Assembly: GCA_020410785.1 (NCBI GenBank)
Contig: CP084573.1
Coordinates: forward strand, 1,364,001 to 1,428,000
Origin: Rickettsia endosymbiont of Culicoides impunctatus
GTDB lineage: Bacteria; Pseudomonadota; Alphaproteobacteria; Rickettsiales; Rickettsiaceae
Reading direction: 5' to 3'
Length of the DNA stretch: 64,000 nucleotides
Shown here: positions 1 to 7,927 of the stretch, piece after piece
How positions within the stretch are numbered: the first letter of the stretch is position 1
Layout: each line of letters starts with the position of its first letter
Notes under the pieces: generated by a model
Seen by the model: the letters and a program-made list of their open reading frames with translations, nothing else
Database searches by the model: none
What the model was told of the DNA's origin: nothing
Position numbers and translations under genes: made by a program

Positions 1-1
1 T

Positions 2-223
2 GTTATTAATGAATTAATAATTAAAGTTCAAGAAGAGCTAAAAGCTACTACCATTACTATAACCCATGATATGAATAGTGCTTATATGATAGCTAAAGAG
101 GTTGCTATGATTTATCAAGGGAAGATTTTATGGTTTGGAACAAAAGATGAGATAAAAAATAGTGATAATCCCTATTTGCAACAATTTGTTAATGGTTTAA
201 CTACTGGACCAATTGAGGTGTGA
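2..223 (+). CDS. mlaF: ABC transporter ATP-binding protein, C-terminal part (MlaF-like)
   Basis: The last 73 residues of an ABC ATPase enter from the left edge. The H-loop is visible as ITHDMNSAY, followed by the usual C-terminal stretch on the state of the transporter (VAMIYQGKILWFGTKDEI) and a short tail. This ending is typical of the MlaF/Mkl family, the cytosolic ATPase of the phospholipid transport complex that keeps outer-membrane lipid asymmetry. The Walker A, Walker B and signature motifs lie outside the window, so the family is inferred only from the C-terminus. The gene stops 34 bp before a family A palindrome half. Other ABC importers with a similar ending cannot be excluded. Confidence 0.7.
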   Translation, partial: VINELIIKVQEELKATTITITHDMNSAYMIAKEVAMIYQGKILWFGTKDEIKNSDNPYLQQFVNGLTTGPIEV

Positions 224-256
224 GTGTTCATGGAAAAAAGTTAAAGTACAAAATAT

Positions 257-291
257 CATTGCTTCGTCGGCTACGCCTTCTTGCAATGACG
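257..291. repeat. Family A REP-like half palindrome
   Basis: The stretch reads CATTGCTTCGTCGG, then CTACGCCTTCTTGCAATGACG. It is the right half of the dispersed family A palindrome seen complete elsewhere, for example at 19839-19931. It lies between the convergent ends of the ABC ATPase gene and pepP. Confidence 0.8.
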
Positions 292-311
292 TTTGTGAAT
301 TTGACGTAATG

Positions 312-2051
312 TTAGTTGGAACTATATGGGAAGAATAATTGATTACTTAACCATTTCTGTCCCCTAATTGACAGTAGGGGATAAACTTGTTGTTTAATTT
401 TTTGATAATATTGTTTTATATAACGTATTTCATCTTCGTTTAGCATTTTATAATCTATTAATTCCTTTGCATAAGGAACCATAGTAAGAGTATCAAACTC
501 TAAATAATTTACATCCTGTAAGCTATTTCTGATATACATCAAATTTTCTATTCTAATACCAAATTCGTTGATTTTATAGTAACCCGGCTCATTGGACACA
601 ATCATACCTGGTTGTAAAATCACGTTACTGCGTAAATTAATATTTTGTGGTCCTTCATGGACATTTAAAAAGCTACCGACCCCATGACCTGTACCATGCG
701 GGTAATCTTGCCCATCCCTCCACAAAAATTGTCGAGCTAATACATCTAAATGGCTTCCTGTAGTAATATTAACCGGAAACTTAATCATCGATAGAGCAAT
801 ATGTCCCTTAAGAACTTGAGTATAACGTAATTTTTGTTCCTCGGTAGGGTCACCTATAGCAAAGGTTCTGGTTACATCAGTGGTACAGCCTTTATATTGT
901 CCACCAGAATCAATTAATAATATACCTTTACCTAAGATTTTTTTTGCTTGATGGCTTGTTGCTCGGTAATGAATTATCGCACCATTTTCCTTAAAACCAC
1001 ATATAGTTGGGAAACTATTCGTAACATATTGATCTTGCTTAGATCTAAATTCAGTTAATATTTCTCCTAAATCATACTCAGTTTGCTCTTGTAAATTTGG
1101 TAGCTCAAACAAATATGCCAAGAATTCACATAGTGCTACCGCGTCATTAATATGAAAATTAACTGCGTGTTTAATCTCAATATCATTCTTAATTGCTTTA
1201 AATAGTTGACAAGGGTCGTTAATTTTTTCTACTAGTTTATTATTGAGCAAATCCATAATGTAACTTGAGACAAAATTTTCATCAACGAGAACCTTATTAG
1301 TCTGACCCAATATACCGGCAAACTTTTCTTCCGATAAAATAGTTATGTCAGGGCGAGCAATCATAATTTCTTGATTATCTCTATTCGGGTTAGTAAATAA
1401 ATATAGCTGGTCTTGAGTGATTAGAACTATAGCGAGCATCAATGGTGAATATGGAGTGTCACTTGCTCTGAGATTTAATAACCAACATATTGAATCTGTT
1501 GAAGTAACAATCATCGTATCGGCAGAATATTTAGTTAGTAGATTGCGGCATATGACAATTTTATTACTATATGATTGACCAGAAAATTTATCATCATGAA
1601 TATATATTTTTGATGATGGCTGATCAGGTTTATCATACCAAATTTGGTCTATTAAATTATCAGATATCTTATGTAAACGGGATTTTATTTTAGAAAATGT
1701 TTGTAACTTAACATTAGTAAAGAGTTTCGAATCATATCCCAATATACCATCATTACCTAAATAGTTATCCCAAGGAAAATGTGCTAAATCTTTAATATCA
1801 AAAATCTTAAAAATTTCTTGATCTAGTTCATGTTTACTTTGTTCTAGATAACGACCATCTGTAAAAAATACCGCCTTACCTTTGCAAATCACCGCAATAC
1901 CATTTGATCCGCTAAAGTTAGTTATATATTGCAGTCGCTTAGCACTTTCATGAACATACTCATTAAGATATTGATCGTTACATGGTACTATATAGCCATC
2001 TATTTTATACTTAGCAAATAGTCCTCTAATATTACGGATACATTCTTGCAT
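312..2051 (-). CDS. pepP: Xaa-Pro aminopeptidase (aminopeptidase P)
   Basis: A 579-residue metallopeptidase of family M24 that removes N-terminal residues preceding proline. Two creatinase-like N-terminal domains fill about the first 310 residues. The C-terminal pita-bread domain carries the five metal ligands in order: Asp in LIDSGG, Asp in TTDVTRT, His in GTGHGVGS, Glu in NEPGYY and Glu in RIENL. Length and domain order match the long, eukaryote-like aminopeptidase P common in alphaproteobacteria. It is cytosolic, with no signal peptide. It ends convergently with the ABC ATPase gene, and the HTH regulator gene lies 28 bp upstream on the same strand, so the two may be cotranscribed. Confidence 0.93.
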   Translation of the reverse strand: MQECIRNIRGLFAKYKIDGYIVPCNDQYLNEYVHESAKRLQYITNFSGSNGIAVICKGKAVFFTDGRYLEQSKHELDQEIFKIFDIKDLAHFPWDNYLGNDGILGYDSKLFTNVKLQTFSKIKSRLHKISDNLIDQIWYDKPDQPSSKIYIHDDKFSGQSYSNKIVICRNLLTKYSADTMIVTSTDSICWLLNLRASDTPYSPLMLAIVLITQDQLYLFTNPNRDNQEIMIARPDITILSEEKFAGILGQTNKVLVDENFVSSYIMDLLNNKLVEKINDPCQLFKAIKNDIEIKHAVNFHINDAVALCEFLAYLFELPNLQEQTEYDLGEILTEFRSKQDQYVTNSFPTICGFKENGAIIHYRATSHQAKKILGKGILLIDSGGQYKGCTTDVTRTFAIGDPTEEQKLRYTQVLKGHIALSMIKFPVNITTGSHLDVLARQFLWRDGQDYPHGTGHGVGSFLNVHEGPQNINLRSNVILQPGMIVSNEPGYYKINEFGIRIENLMYIRNSLQDVNYLEFDTLTMVPYAKELIDYKMLNEDEIRYIKQYYQKIKQQVYPLLSIRGQKWLSNQLFFPYSSN

Positions 2052-2079
2052 TAAACAACCTACTATTTACCCAAAAGAA

Positions 2080-2745
2080 TTATCTGCTTCTTTCACTATG
2101 CGGTTTCTTAGTTACAGAGCTAACATGGCGGGGTGCAGCTTTTTCATCAGCCGAAACCTTAGATATATCATTTTTGATAGATTTGCCAATAAGTTGAGCG
2201 GCTTTTAGAGCTTCAGGACTTAGACCTTTTAAATTATCCTGTAATCTTGCTATCTGTTGTTCTTTTGTAAGCTGTGGAACTCTACCGAGCGTTCCATCAA
2301 TAGATACTTTAAAATAATTAGCAACAGCTACCACTGTATCAGTAACTAGCATTTTTTGAGTATTCTCATCTTCTTTTAGAAAAGGACGGAATGCATCTTC
2401 ACTAAAACCAAGCTTTTTCCCTAACTCAGACTGAGTTAAAACGTTTTTGACTAGCTCCTTATTGATAAAACTCCTTAAATTAGAACTTAATTCTTCTTTA
2501 GATAGTGGAGTATATTGTTGTTTTTCGCTAGAGACGAATTCCTTTCTACCTAACATTTCGTCAATAGAACAATCAAAATAATTAGCTAATTTGATTATGT
2601 TTTTTATCTCAGGACGCCGACCATCTAGCATCTTTCTCATAGTAGTTTCAGGAACCTCTGAAGCATCAGATAGTTTACCTACCTTTAGCCCTTCATCCTT
2701 CATTTTTGTTGTAAGGAATTCCTTTATATTTTCAAACCAATCCAT
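2080..2745 (-). CDS. XRE-type regulator with two HTH domains
   Basis: A 221-residue protein with two copies of a Cro/CI-like helix-turn-helix domain, at about residues 15-68 and 85-155. Each repeat ends in a similar tail: NYFDCSIDEMLGR in the first and NYFKVSIDGTLGR in the second. The basic C-terminal tail (about residues 195-221) has no recognised fold. Tandem XRE proteins of this kind are common in Rickettsia, where their targets are unknown. It lies just upstream of pepP on the same strand, and its 5' side faces a 370-bp intergenic region shared with a small divergent membrane-protein gene. Regulation of that neighbour is only a guess. Confidence 0.8.
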   Translation of the reverse strand: MDWFENIKEFLTTKMKDEGLKVGKLSDASEVPETTMRKMLDGRRPEIKNIIKLANYFDCSIDEMLGRKEFVSSEKQQYTPLSKEELSSNLRSFINKELVKNVLTQSELGKKLGFSEDAFRPFLKEDENTQKMLVTDTVVAVANYFKVSIDGTLGRVPQLTKEQQIARLQDNLKGLSPEALKAAQLIGKSIKNDISKVSADEKAAPRHVSSVTKKPHSERSR

Positions 2746-3116
2746 TGAACATAATTTTTTATAAAATTTATCCGTGAAAAACGGTTTTTTCTTGACAGAA
2801 AAAAAACCTCATAGTAAAGTTATTCACCTTATCAAATGAACCTAAGAAATTCTTTTGCTAAGATAAGCTTTAGGAATCATAACTAATAAATTCAACCCTG
2901 TTAACGTATGTAAGTTGAATATAACAAAAAATGTTAATTAACCCTAAAAACCCAGCCATAAAAGGAAATACTTTATGAATATATACAATATTTACCCGAT
3001 AATCAAATATATTTTTGATTATTTAGTAACTTTTTTATTAAAAATGCAACCTAAATTATTATTTTACTCAATAATTAATAGGAATACCTTTCCTATAATC
3101 ATAATCAGGGGGTTTT
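2746..3116. other. Divergent intergenic region between the HTH gene and a small membrane protein gene
   Basis: No open frame was recognised here. A small dyad (CCGT-gaaa-ACGG followed by six T) lies near 2772-2790. A plus-strand promoter-like pair, TTGACA at 2792-2797 and TAAAGT at 2815-2820 with 17 bp between, follows it. The dyad next to the downstream start is listed separately. Confidence 0.5.
3079..3112 (+). promoter_or_regulatory. Putative -10 box overlapped by a dyad, with Shine-Dalgarno
   Basis: An inverted repeat TAGGAA-n5-TTCCTA covers 3079-3095 and overlaps a perfect TATAAT at 3094-3099. A purine-rich CAGGGGG at 3106-3112 lies four bases before the GTG at 3117. The layout looks like an operator-controlled promoter for the small gene and supports the GTG start. 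Binding by the neighbouring HTH protein is inference. Confidence 0.4.
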
Positions 3117-3368
3117 GTGCAAAATGATCTTGAGGATAAAAAATTCAATATAAATGATAAAGATCTAAAACAGCTATATAGTAAGATTATGACTATATCA
3201 GGTTACATAATTGCTATGAGGTCAGATTGTATAAAAGAAGCTAAAAAGACGGAGGCTGCTCTAAAAATTCTAATCAGACGTACATATGATATTAGAGGTG
3301 GACTTTGGATATGTTTGATTACTATATGGTTTTTAGTCATACTTTTTCTGCAAAAAACTTTTAGCTAA
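3117..3368 (+). CDS. Small hypothetical membrane protein
   Basis: An 83-residue protein of no family I recognise. The first 60 residues are charged and probably helical (many Lys, Asp and Glu, ending EAALKILIRRTYDIRGG). The last 20 residues form one strongly hydrophobic segment (LWICLITIWFLVILFL), so it looks like a C-terminally anchored membrane protein. The start is GTG, chosen because a strong Shine-Dalgarno lies four bases upstream and because a TATAAT box with a dyad precedes it. The gene stands alone between a HTH regulator gene and an IS-rich stretch. Confidence 0.55.
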   Translation: MQNDLEDKKFNINDKDLKQLYSKIMTISGYIIAMRSDCIKEAKKTEAALKILIRRTYDIRGGLWICLITIWFLVILFLQKTFS

Positions 3369-3836
3369 TAACTACACAGTTAATTGATTTGAATTTGTGA
3401 ACCAGGGCTATAACTTAATCAAAGAAAATGGGAACAAGAGGATAAAAGTATAGTAAAATCAGATGCCTAGAAGCTGTAATTTCTCTGATTTCTTTCAGGC
3501 AGTTTGTCAGATATAGTCATGTATGGATCTATCCGATAATGCAAGAAAAAAATAATATATAACAGCAACAAAATCGAATGCAGTCATGTATCCGGCTTAT
3601 AGTTAATAAATTACTTTAATTTTACCCTATAGCCCTGATGGAATTCGCTGGCTTACAAACTTATACTTATCATTTTGTCGACTTCTAAAGATCTATTGTC
3701 TGGTTCAGTTTCTTCGTAAGCTAAGGTTCGTCTTATCTACCATCAATATTATCATTCTTTCGCATATTCCGGATTAGAATCTATTAAATTTCTACTTACC
3801 TATAATATCATCTCGTCAACTATTTGTATCAATTCT
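3369..3836. other. Non-coding stretch of decayed DNA
   Basis: No frame of useful length is open on either strand and no RNA was recognised. The stretch is next to an IS110 scrap and a truncated family E MITE, and is probably old mobile-element debris. Confidence 0.4.
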
Positions 3837-3990
3837 TTAGCTACAAACTTTACTCTCGATATAATCATTACCTGAACTGAGTACTGCAAACACCACCCTT
3901 GCTAGTTTATTAGCTACTGCAACAGTTGTTTTATTATGCCCATTTCGTTCAGATAAATTAAACATCCACTCGGTAAACTTGCTATAATCT
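3837..3990 (-). pseudogene. IS110-family transposase C-terminal remnant
   Basis: On the minus strand an open stretch reads KFTEWMFNLSERNGHN, then KTTVAVANKLARVVFAV, then a stop at 3837-3839. The pattern RxGxNKxxVAxANKLARxxxAV is the conserved C-terminal motif of IS110/IS116-type (Piv/MooV) transposases. The N-terminal RuvC-like catalytic domain is gone. The upstream side runs straight into a truncated family E MITE, which may have taken part in the loss. Confidence 0.6.
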
Positions 3991-3995
3991 TTTTT

Positions 3996-4093
3996 AGATT
4001 TTTGCCGGAATAGTTAGTTCTATTTCAAAAAAATCTTATAATTTGCAGCTAAAAAGAGTCGAAATCTAGTAATTTAAATTTTGTTCACAGAGC
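3996..4093. repeat. Family E MITE, left end missing
   Basis: This matches the right two thirds of the complete copies at 9383-9539 and 58973-59130, from GATTTTTGCCGGAATAG to TTTGTTCACAGAGC. It is followed by CTAG at 4094-4097, the same flank as in the complete copies. The left terminal repeat is absent. Confidence 0.8.
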
Positions 4094-4216
4094 CTAGCTT
4101 GTTTGACTAGCTATTCCATTAAAAAATCTAATTTCAACTTCATACTTTCTAATCACTTATCCTAAACTGGCATTATTAGGGTTAGCTATAATTATGTTAT
4201 ACTATATCATTGTGAA

Positions 4217-4245
4217 TTGCATCAAGTGTAAGGTAATTGTATAAA
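4217..4245 (+). promoter_or_regulatory. Putative promoter of tRNA-Gln
   Basis: TTGCAT at 4217-4222 and TATAAA at 4240-4245 are 17 bp apart, a standard sigma-70 spacing. They end 46 bp before the tRNA. No other gene start lies nearby on this strand. Confidence 0.5.
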
Positions 4246-4282
4246 TTATTTGACTAGAGAATTGTTTGTTGCTATAAGATTC

Positions 4283-4690
4283 TTAGAGTGATGGGGCGTA
4301 GCCAAGTGGTAAGGCAACGGTTTTTGGTATCGTCATTCGGTGGTTCGAATCCATCCGCCCCAGCCATTCAGTACAACTTGCTACTTTTTGCAATTCTGTG
4401 AATGGAAAAGCCAGAACGTAATGCAGCTTACAGCCCTCGAGTGTTAGGTTCGAAAATATAAAATTTAATAATTCCCTTTTTTCAGCAATTGTCGAACCTC
4501 TAAAAGTTTCATAGGCGTTTCTGCTGATACATATAAGGTCTGCAAGCTTTTTAGAAAGCTTATCATCTACTTTGTCATAACTCTTAATTAATTCAGTTAA
4601 TTCATATTGTCTTTCCTTTAATTGAGCTTTCTTATGCAAAAATTCTTCTCTAGTTAAGGTGCTATCTGCTAAGAAATCCATCAATGTCAA
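4283..4690 (-). pseudogene. Serine recombinase C-terminal fragment reading through tRNA-Gln
   Basis: About 108 residues resemble the end of large serine recombinases. A coiled-coil-like linker ([20 protein letters not shown]) is followed by a terminal motif (KRELLNFIFSNLTLEG, then KLHYVLAFPF). The catalytic resolvase domain and the zinc ribbon are missing. The last 27 codons of the frame (GRMDSNHRMTIPKTVALPLG and on) are the antisense reading of the tRNA, not genuine protein. The 5' end breaks at the junction with the IS21 fragment at 4684-4690. This is probably what remains of an integrated element that used tRNA-Gln as its attachment site. Confidence 0.65.
4292..4366 (+). tRNA. tRNA-Gln (anticodon UUG)
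   Basis: A 75-nt cloverleaf with CCA encoded. The acceptor stem is TGGGGCG paired with CGCCCCA, the anticodon loop carries TTG, the T loop is GGTTCGAATCC, and the discriminator G precedes CCA. The 3' side abuts a serine recombinase tail whose minus-strand frame reads through the tRNA, which marks this gene as an integration site for mobile DNA. Confidence 0.95.
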
Positions 4691-5178
4691 TAAGCCAAGA
4701 GCAAATTATGCATTTATATAGTTGTGAGTTTGTTAATAGTTCTAGAAATATAGTGTTAATTGGAGGGACTGGTACCGGCAAAACGCACCTTGCTATAGCC
4801 ATTAGTGCAAGGGCAGTAAGAAATGGTTATAAATCAAAGTTCTTTAATCTTGTAGATTTAGCAAACCAACTAGAATGTGAAAAAGTTGCTGGTCATGCAG
4901 GAAGGCTTGCATGTTCAATAGAAAAAATGGATGTTTTAGTACTTGATGAACTTGGTTATTTACCATTCTCTAAAAATGGTGGTCAGCTTATCTTTCATTT
5001 GCTATCTAAGTTACACTCAAATACTTCAATCATAATTACCACCAACCTTATGTTTTCCGAATGGCCTCAAGTATTTGGATGTAACAAAATGACAGCAGCA
5101 CTGCTTGATAGAATTTGTCACAATTGCGATATTATAGAAACTGGAAATGAGAGTTACCGTATGAAAAAAAAGAGCTAA
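4684..5178 (+). pseudogene. istB: IS21-family helper ATPase IstB, N-terminally truncated
   Basis: The 164-residue frame holds the AAA+ core of IstB: Walker [10 protein letters not shown], Walker [13 protein letters not shown], sensor region [15 protein letters not shown], and the C-terminal region [15 protein letters not shown]. IstB is normally about 240-260 residues, so some 80 N-terminal residues with the DNA-binding part are lost, and the partner transposase istA is absent. The apparent start lies in the fusion point with the recombinase fragment. The protein is not expected to work. Confidence 0.85.
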
Positions 5179-5243
5179 TATTTTGTAATTTAAGTGGGTC
5201 AAAATTGGACGCACTTGCTGGGTCAATTTTCAACGCTTATTGA
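5179..5243. mobile_element. Right end of the IS21-type element
   Basis: Two similar motifs, GGGTCAAAATTGGACGC and GGGTCAATTTTCAACGC, follow the istB stop and end near TTATTGACA. Multiple short terminal repeats of this type are normal for IS21-family ends. The left end of the element is missing. Confidence 0.6.
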
Positions 5244-5308
5244 CATATGATGAAGTATAGTAAAGGCAGTTGAGTTATGTTAGTGATTGTGATAATATAA
5301 AATGAAAA

Positions 5309-5653
5309 ATGTCAACTAGCCCATACAGTATAGATTTAAGAGAAAAAGTAATAAAATATCTAGAAGCAGGAAATAGTCAAAGGTCAGCATCTAGAGTTTT
5401 TCAATTGAGCCCTACAACAGTAAATACATGGCATGTAAGGTATAAGAAAGAAGGTCATTATCAAGCAAGGAAGTATAAAGGAGCAAAGCCTAGTATAGAA
5501 ATGGATGATTTTATCAAGTATGTAGAAGAAAATCCTAATAGCAAAACGGAAGATATTGGTAAGAAATTTGGGATAAGCGCTAGTGGGGCAAGATATTGGC
5601 TAAGACAATTGGGATTTAGTTATAAAAAAAGCCTTTACCTATGTGGAAGCTAA
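5309..5653 (+). CDS. IS630 transposase, N-terminal frame (DNA binding)
   Basis: 114 residues with two helix-turn-helix units. The first is PYSIDLREKVIKYLEAGNSQ to TVNTWHVRY, the second about residues 65-105 (TEDIGKKFGISASGARYWL). These are the paired-like DNA-binding domains of IS630 transposases. The natural reading goes on into the next frame at the seven-A run near 5625: a +1 shift after TAT AAA AAA gives AFTYVEANAEKRCKYLE. Such split transposases may be joined by programmed frameshifting, but a simple inactivating mutation is equally possible from sequence alone. Confidence 0.8.
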   Translation: MSTSPYSIDLREKVIKYLEAGNSQRSASRVFQLSPTTVNTWHVRYKKEGHYQARKYKGAKPSIEMDDFIKYVEENPNSKTEDIGKKFGISASGARYWLRQLGFSYKKSLYLCGS

Positions 5654-6164
5654 TGCTGAAAAGCGATGTAAGTATTTAGAAGATATCAAAGATCTAGCTA
5701 CAGATGCGCTTGTGTATATAGATGAGAGCGGAATAGAGATGAACATTACCCAAGATAGAGGTTGGGGAAAGAAAGGTCAAACACTACAAGCAAAGAAGAG
5801 TGGGAAGTATTACCAAAGGACGAATATTATAGCAGGTTTGGTAGGTAATAAATCTATAGCCCCTTTTGTATTCAATGGCACCTGTAATACCGAACTATTT
5901 AATAATTGGGTAGAGCAATTTTTGATAAAAGAGCTTATAGCTGGTCAAGTTGTGATTTTAGACAATGCTGCTTTTCATAAGTCTAAGAAGACTAAAGATT
6001 TAATAGAATCAGTAGGATGTAGGGTAATATTTTTACCACCTTACTCTCCTGACCTAAATCCAATAGAGAAATTTTGGGCTAATATGAAAAGGTGGATTAA
6101 ACAAAAAATCGGGCTTTCACAAGAATTATATAACACCATTTGTGCATTCTTTGCTGTAACATAA
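5643..6164 (+). CDS. IS630 transposase, C-terminal frame (DDE catalytic domain)
   Basis: 173 residues carry the DDE/D domain of IS630 transposases: first Asp in LVYIDESGIEM, second Asp in VVILDNAAFHKS, and Glu in PDLNPIEKFWANMKRW. It overlaps the N-terminal frame by 11 bp and lies in the +1 frame relative to it, after an AAAAAAA run. It has no good start of its own (the nominal start lies in the overlap), so it should be made as a fusion with the upstream frame or not at all. The C-terminus ends within the right inverted repeat. Confidence 0.8.
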   Translation: MEANAEKRCKYLEDIKDLATDALVYIDESGIEMNITQDRGWGKKGQTLQAKKSGKYYQRTNIIAGLVGNKSIAPFVFNGTCNTELFNNWVEQFLIKELIAGQVVILDNAAFHKSKKTKDLIESVGCRVIFLPPYSPDLNPIEKFWANMKRWIKQKIGLSQELYNTICAFFAVT

Positions 6165-6183
6165 CTTAACTGCTTTTACTATA

Positions 6184-6335
6184 AATAAAGTATTATTAGC
6201 AAGAAGTATAAAAAAATGAGATATTATATATTCATCTGATAGTCAAAACTTAACTGACAATCAGATGATAAATTTATAGTGTCTATCAGATCAAATCTTA
6301 ACCTCTACATATAGGCTAATATAAGAAACATAATA
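6184..6335. repeat. Short repeated motif after cysQ
   Basis: TCATCTGATAGTCAAAACTT near 6233 and the inverted-like TGACAATCAGATGATAA near 6253 form an imperfect hairpin just beyond the cysQ stop. It could end cysQ transcripts, but no clear T-run follows. Confidence 0.3.
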
Positions 6336-7097
6336 TTACAATGAAGTAAAAATAGGAAAATATCGACTATAAGCATAAAAATGAGGGTTCTGGAAATTCT
6401 TCTTTTGATAAATTAATTCATTGCCATCTAGATCAATAATATTCCCACCATTAGCTTTAATTAGTGCATGACCTGCTGCGATATCCCATTCCATAGTTGT
6501 TCCAAATTTGGGATAAATATCGGCTTTTCCTTCCGCTATTAAACATAATTTAATAGAGCTTGGTATGCTAACTATTTCGGTAATTAAATGTTTTTCTAAA
6601 AAACTCTTGGTATCTAAATTGAACCAACGTGAGCTAACAACAGCACTGTAGTGATTTCTAGGTAAGGCATCAAAACTTACTTCCACGTCATTTTGTTCAA
6701 CCCTCAAAGCATTATTAGCATCTGTATAATGTAATTTTTGCATGGATGGTTGATAGATAAAGCCAATAACAGGCATACCATTTTTTATCAAGGCAATATT
6801 TACTGTATATGTATCCTCACCTTTTATATAACTTTTTGTACCATCAATAGGATCAATCAACCAAAATTGCTCTTCATTTAAAGTAACTATCTCTCTTTCT
6901 TCACAAATTACAGGAATATTAGGTGTTAATTCCATTAAACCATTATATATAAAATTACTAATTTCCTTATCAGCATTTGTTACAGGTGAATTATCCTCTT
7001 TATAACAAACTATTAGCCCTAAATCTCTTGTCATTAGAGCAATTCTTCCAGCATCGGTAATTAAACTTTTTAACGACCTAATTAAATTAACCATCAT
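6336..7097 (-). CDS. cysQ: 3'(2'),5'-bisphosphate nucleotidase CysQ
   Basis: A 253-residue member of the inositol monophosphatase fold. It removes a phosphate from adenosine 3',5'-bisphosphate, the by-product of sulfate assimilation and of 4'-phosphopantetheine transfer; in Rickettsia the latter source is the likelier one. The metal site is clear: Glu in VICEEREI, Asp-Pro-Ile-Asp-Gly-Thr in LIDPIDGTKSYIKG, and the distal EWDIAAGHAL motif with the last ligand. The start ATG overlaps the stop of the upstream DUF2608 gene by four bases, and that gene overlaps another, so all three form one transcript. Length is normal for the family. Confidence 0.92.
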   Translation of the reverse strand: MMVNLIRSLKSLITDAGRIALMTRDLGLIVCYKEDNSPVTNADKEISNFIYNGLMELTPNIPVICEEREIVTLNEEQFWLIDPIDGTKSYIKGEDTYTVNIALIKNGMPVIGFIYQPSMQKLHYTDANNALRVEQNDVEVSFDALPRNHYSAVVSSRWFNLDTKSFLEKHLITEIVSIPSSIKLCLIAEGKADIYPKFGTTMEWDIAAGHALIKANGGNIIDLDGNELIYQKKNFQNPHFYAYSRYFPIFTSL

Positions 7098-7927
7098 TTG
7101 TTATTTTCTATAAATTGCTTAGCATCATCATCTTCTAACCATTTTCCTGTTTTTAATAATACTTCTTGTTGCAACTTCACTATATTATCCTGTGGAGTAC
7201 CCTTTAATTCTGTAACAGCTAAATATTCTATACCATAATAATTGAGATCAACTGTCTTTAGAAAATTATCTATATCATTTAATTCATTTTTTTTATTCTC
7301 AAAAATTATAATGTTATCAGGTAAAATATTTGTGATACGCATAAACTCATATAGTGCCTGAGTTTTATTTAAAAAATCAGTAAATATTATGCCTTTATAA
7401 AAAATTGGTGACCTTTTATCATTCTCATCAAATTTTAATATTTCTTTATTATTAACTTTATCAGTAAATTTAATACCAAGTCTACTTAGTTGCTCATACT
7501 GCCATTCCTCATAATTTTCAATCCTTCTACATGCTGGGTTAATTTTAGTAAAACCAAAAACCAAAGCCCCAGAACTCTTTAGCTTATCAATAAATTTCGA
7601 CCAATTAGCTTCTACCAACATAACTTGTCTTTGTAGTAGCAACTTAGCAATTACTTCATCTATATTGGAGCGATACTTTTTTAAAGCAGCAAGCTCCTCG
7701 GTAAACCCTGCATAAGGATTGGCATAACGAAACATATTAGACTTAGGTGTAATTATTGTATCATCAATATTGATTAGCACTAAGCTAGATCCATTAATTT
7801 TTTCAAATAAATTTTTTACCGTAACAGAATCTATAGAATAAGTGGGAATGATTATTGCATAACTCGTATATGGTAGCATAACAAGAATTAATAATAATTT
7901 TAATAAAAGGTTATTTTTTATTGTCAT
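7094..7927 (-). CDS. DUF2608 (HAD-like) exported protein, copy 2
   Basis: 277 residues with a signal peptide (KNNLLLKLLLILVMLPYTSYA). It resembles the DUF2608 proteins of Rickettsia, a branch related to HAD phosphatases. The place of HAD motif I reads VLINIDDTIITP, where Asn stands at the nucleophile Asp of DxDxT, so catalysis may be lost or differ. The motif II region lies near FGFTKINPACR, and DNIIIFENKKNELNDIDNF resembles motif IV. It overlaps cysQ by four bases and its upstream homologue by 17. Rickettsial members have no established function; a periplasmic role is inferred from the signal peptide. Confidence 0.7.
   Translation of the reverse strand: MTIKNNLLLKLLLILVMLPYTSYAIIIPTYSIDSVTVKNLFEKINGSSLVLINIDDTIITPKSNMFRYANPYAGFTEELAALKKYRSNIDEVIAKLLLQRQVMLVEANWSKFIDKLKSSGALVFGFTKINPACRRIENYEEWQYEQLSRLGIKFTDKVNNKEILKFDENDKRSPIFYKGIIFTDFLNKTQALYEFMRITNILPDNIIIFENKKNELNDIDNFLKTVDLNYYGIEYLAVTELKGTPQDNIVKLQQEVLLKTGKWLEDDDAKQFIENNK

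Larger units (their letters stand above)
5256..6183 (+). mobile_element. IS630-family insertion sequence
   Basis: A 928-bp element bounded by terminal inverted repeats of about 27 bp. The left end, TATAGTAAAGGCAGTTGAG and on, matches the reverse complement of the right end with about three differences. The TA at each edge fits the TA target duplication of IS630/Tc1 elements. It contains two overlapping frames for one transposase. It lies directly beyond the IS21 end. Confidence 0.85.
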
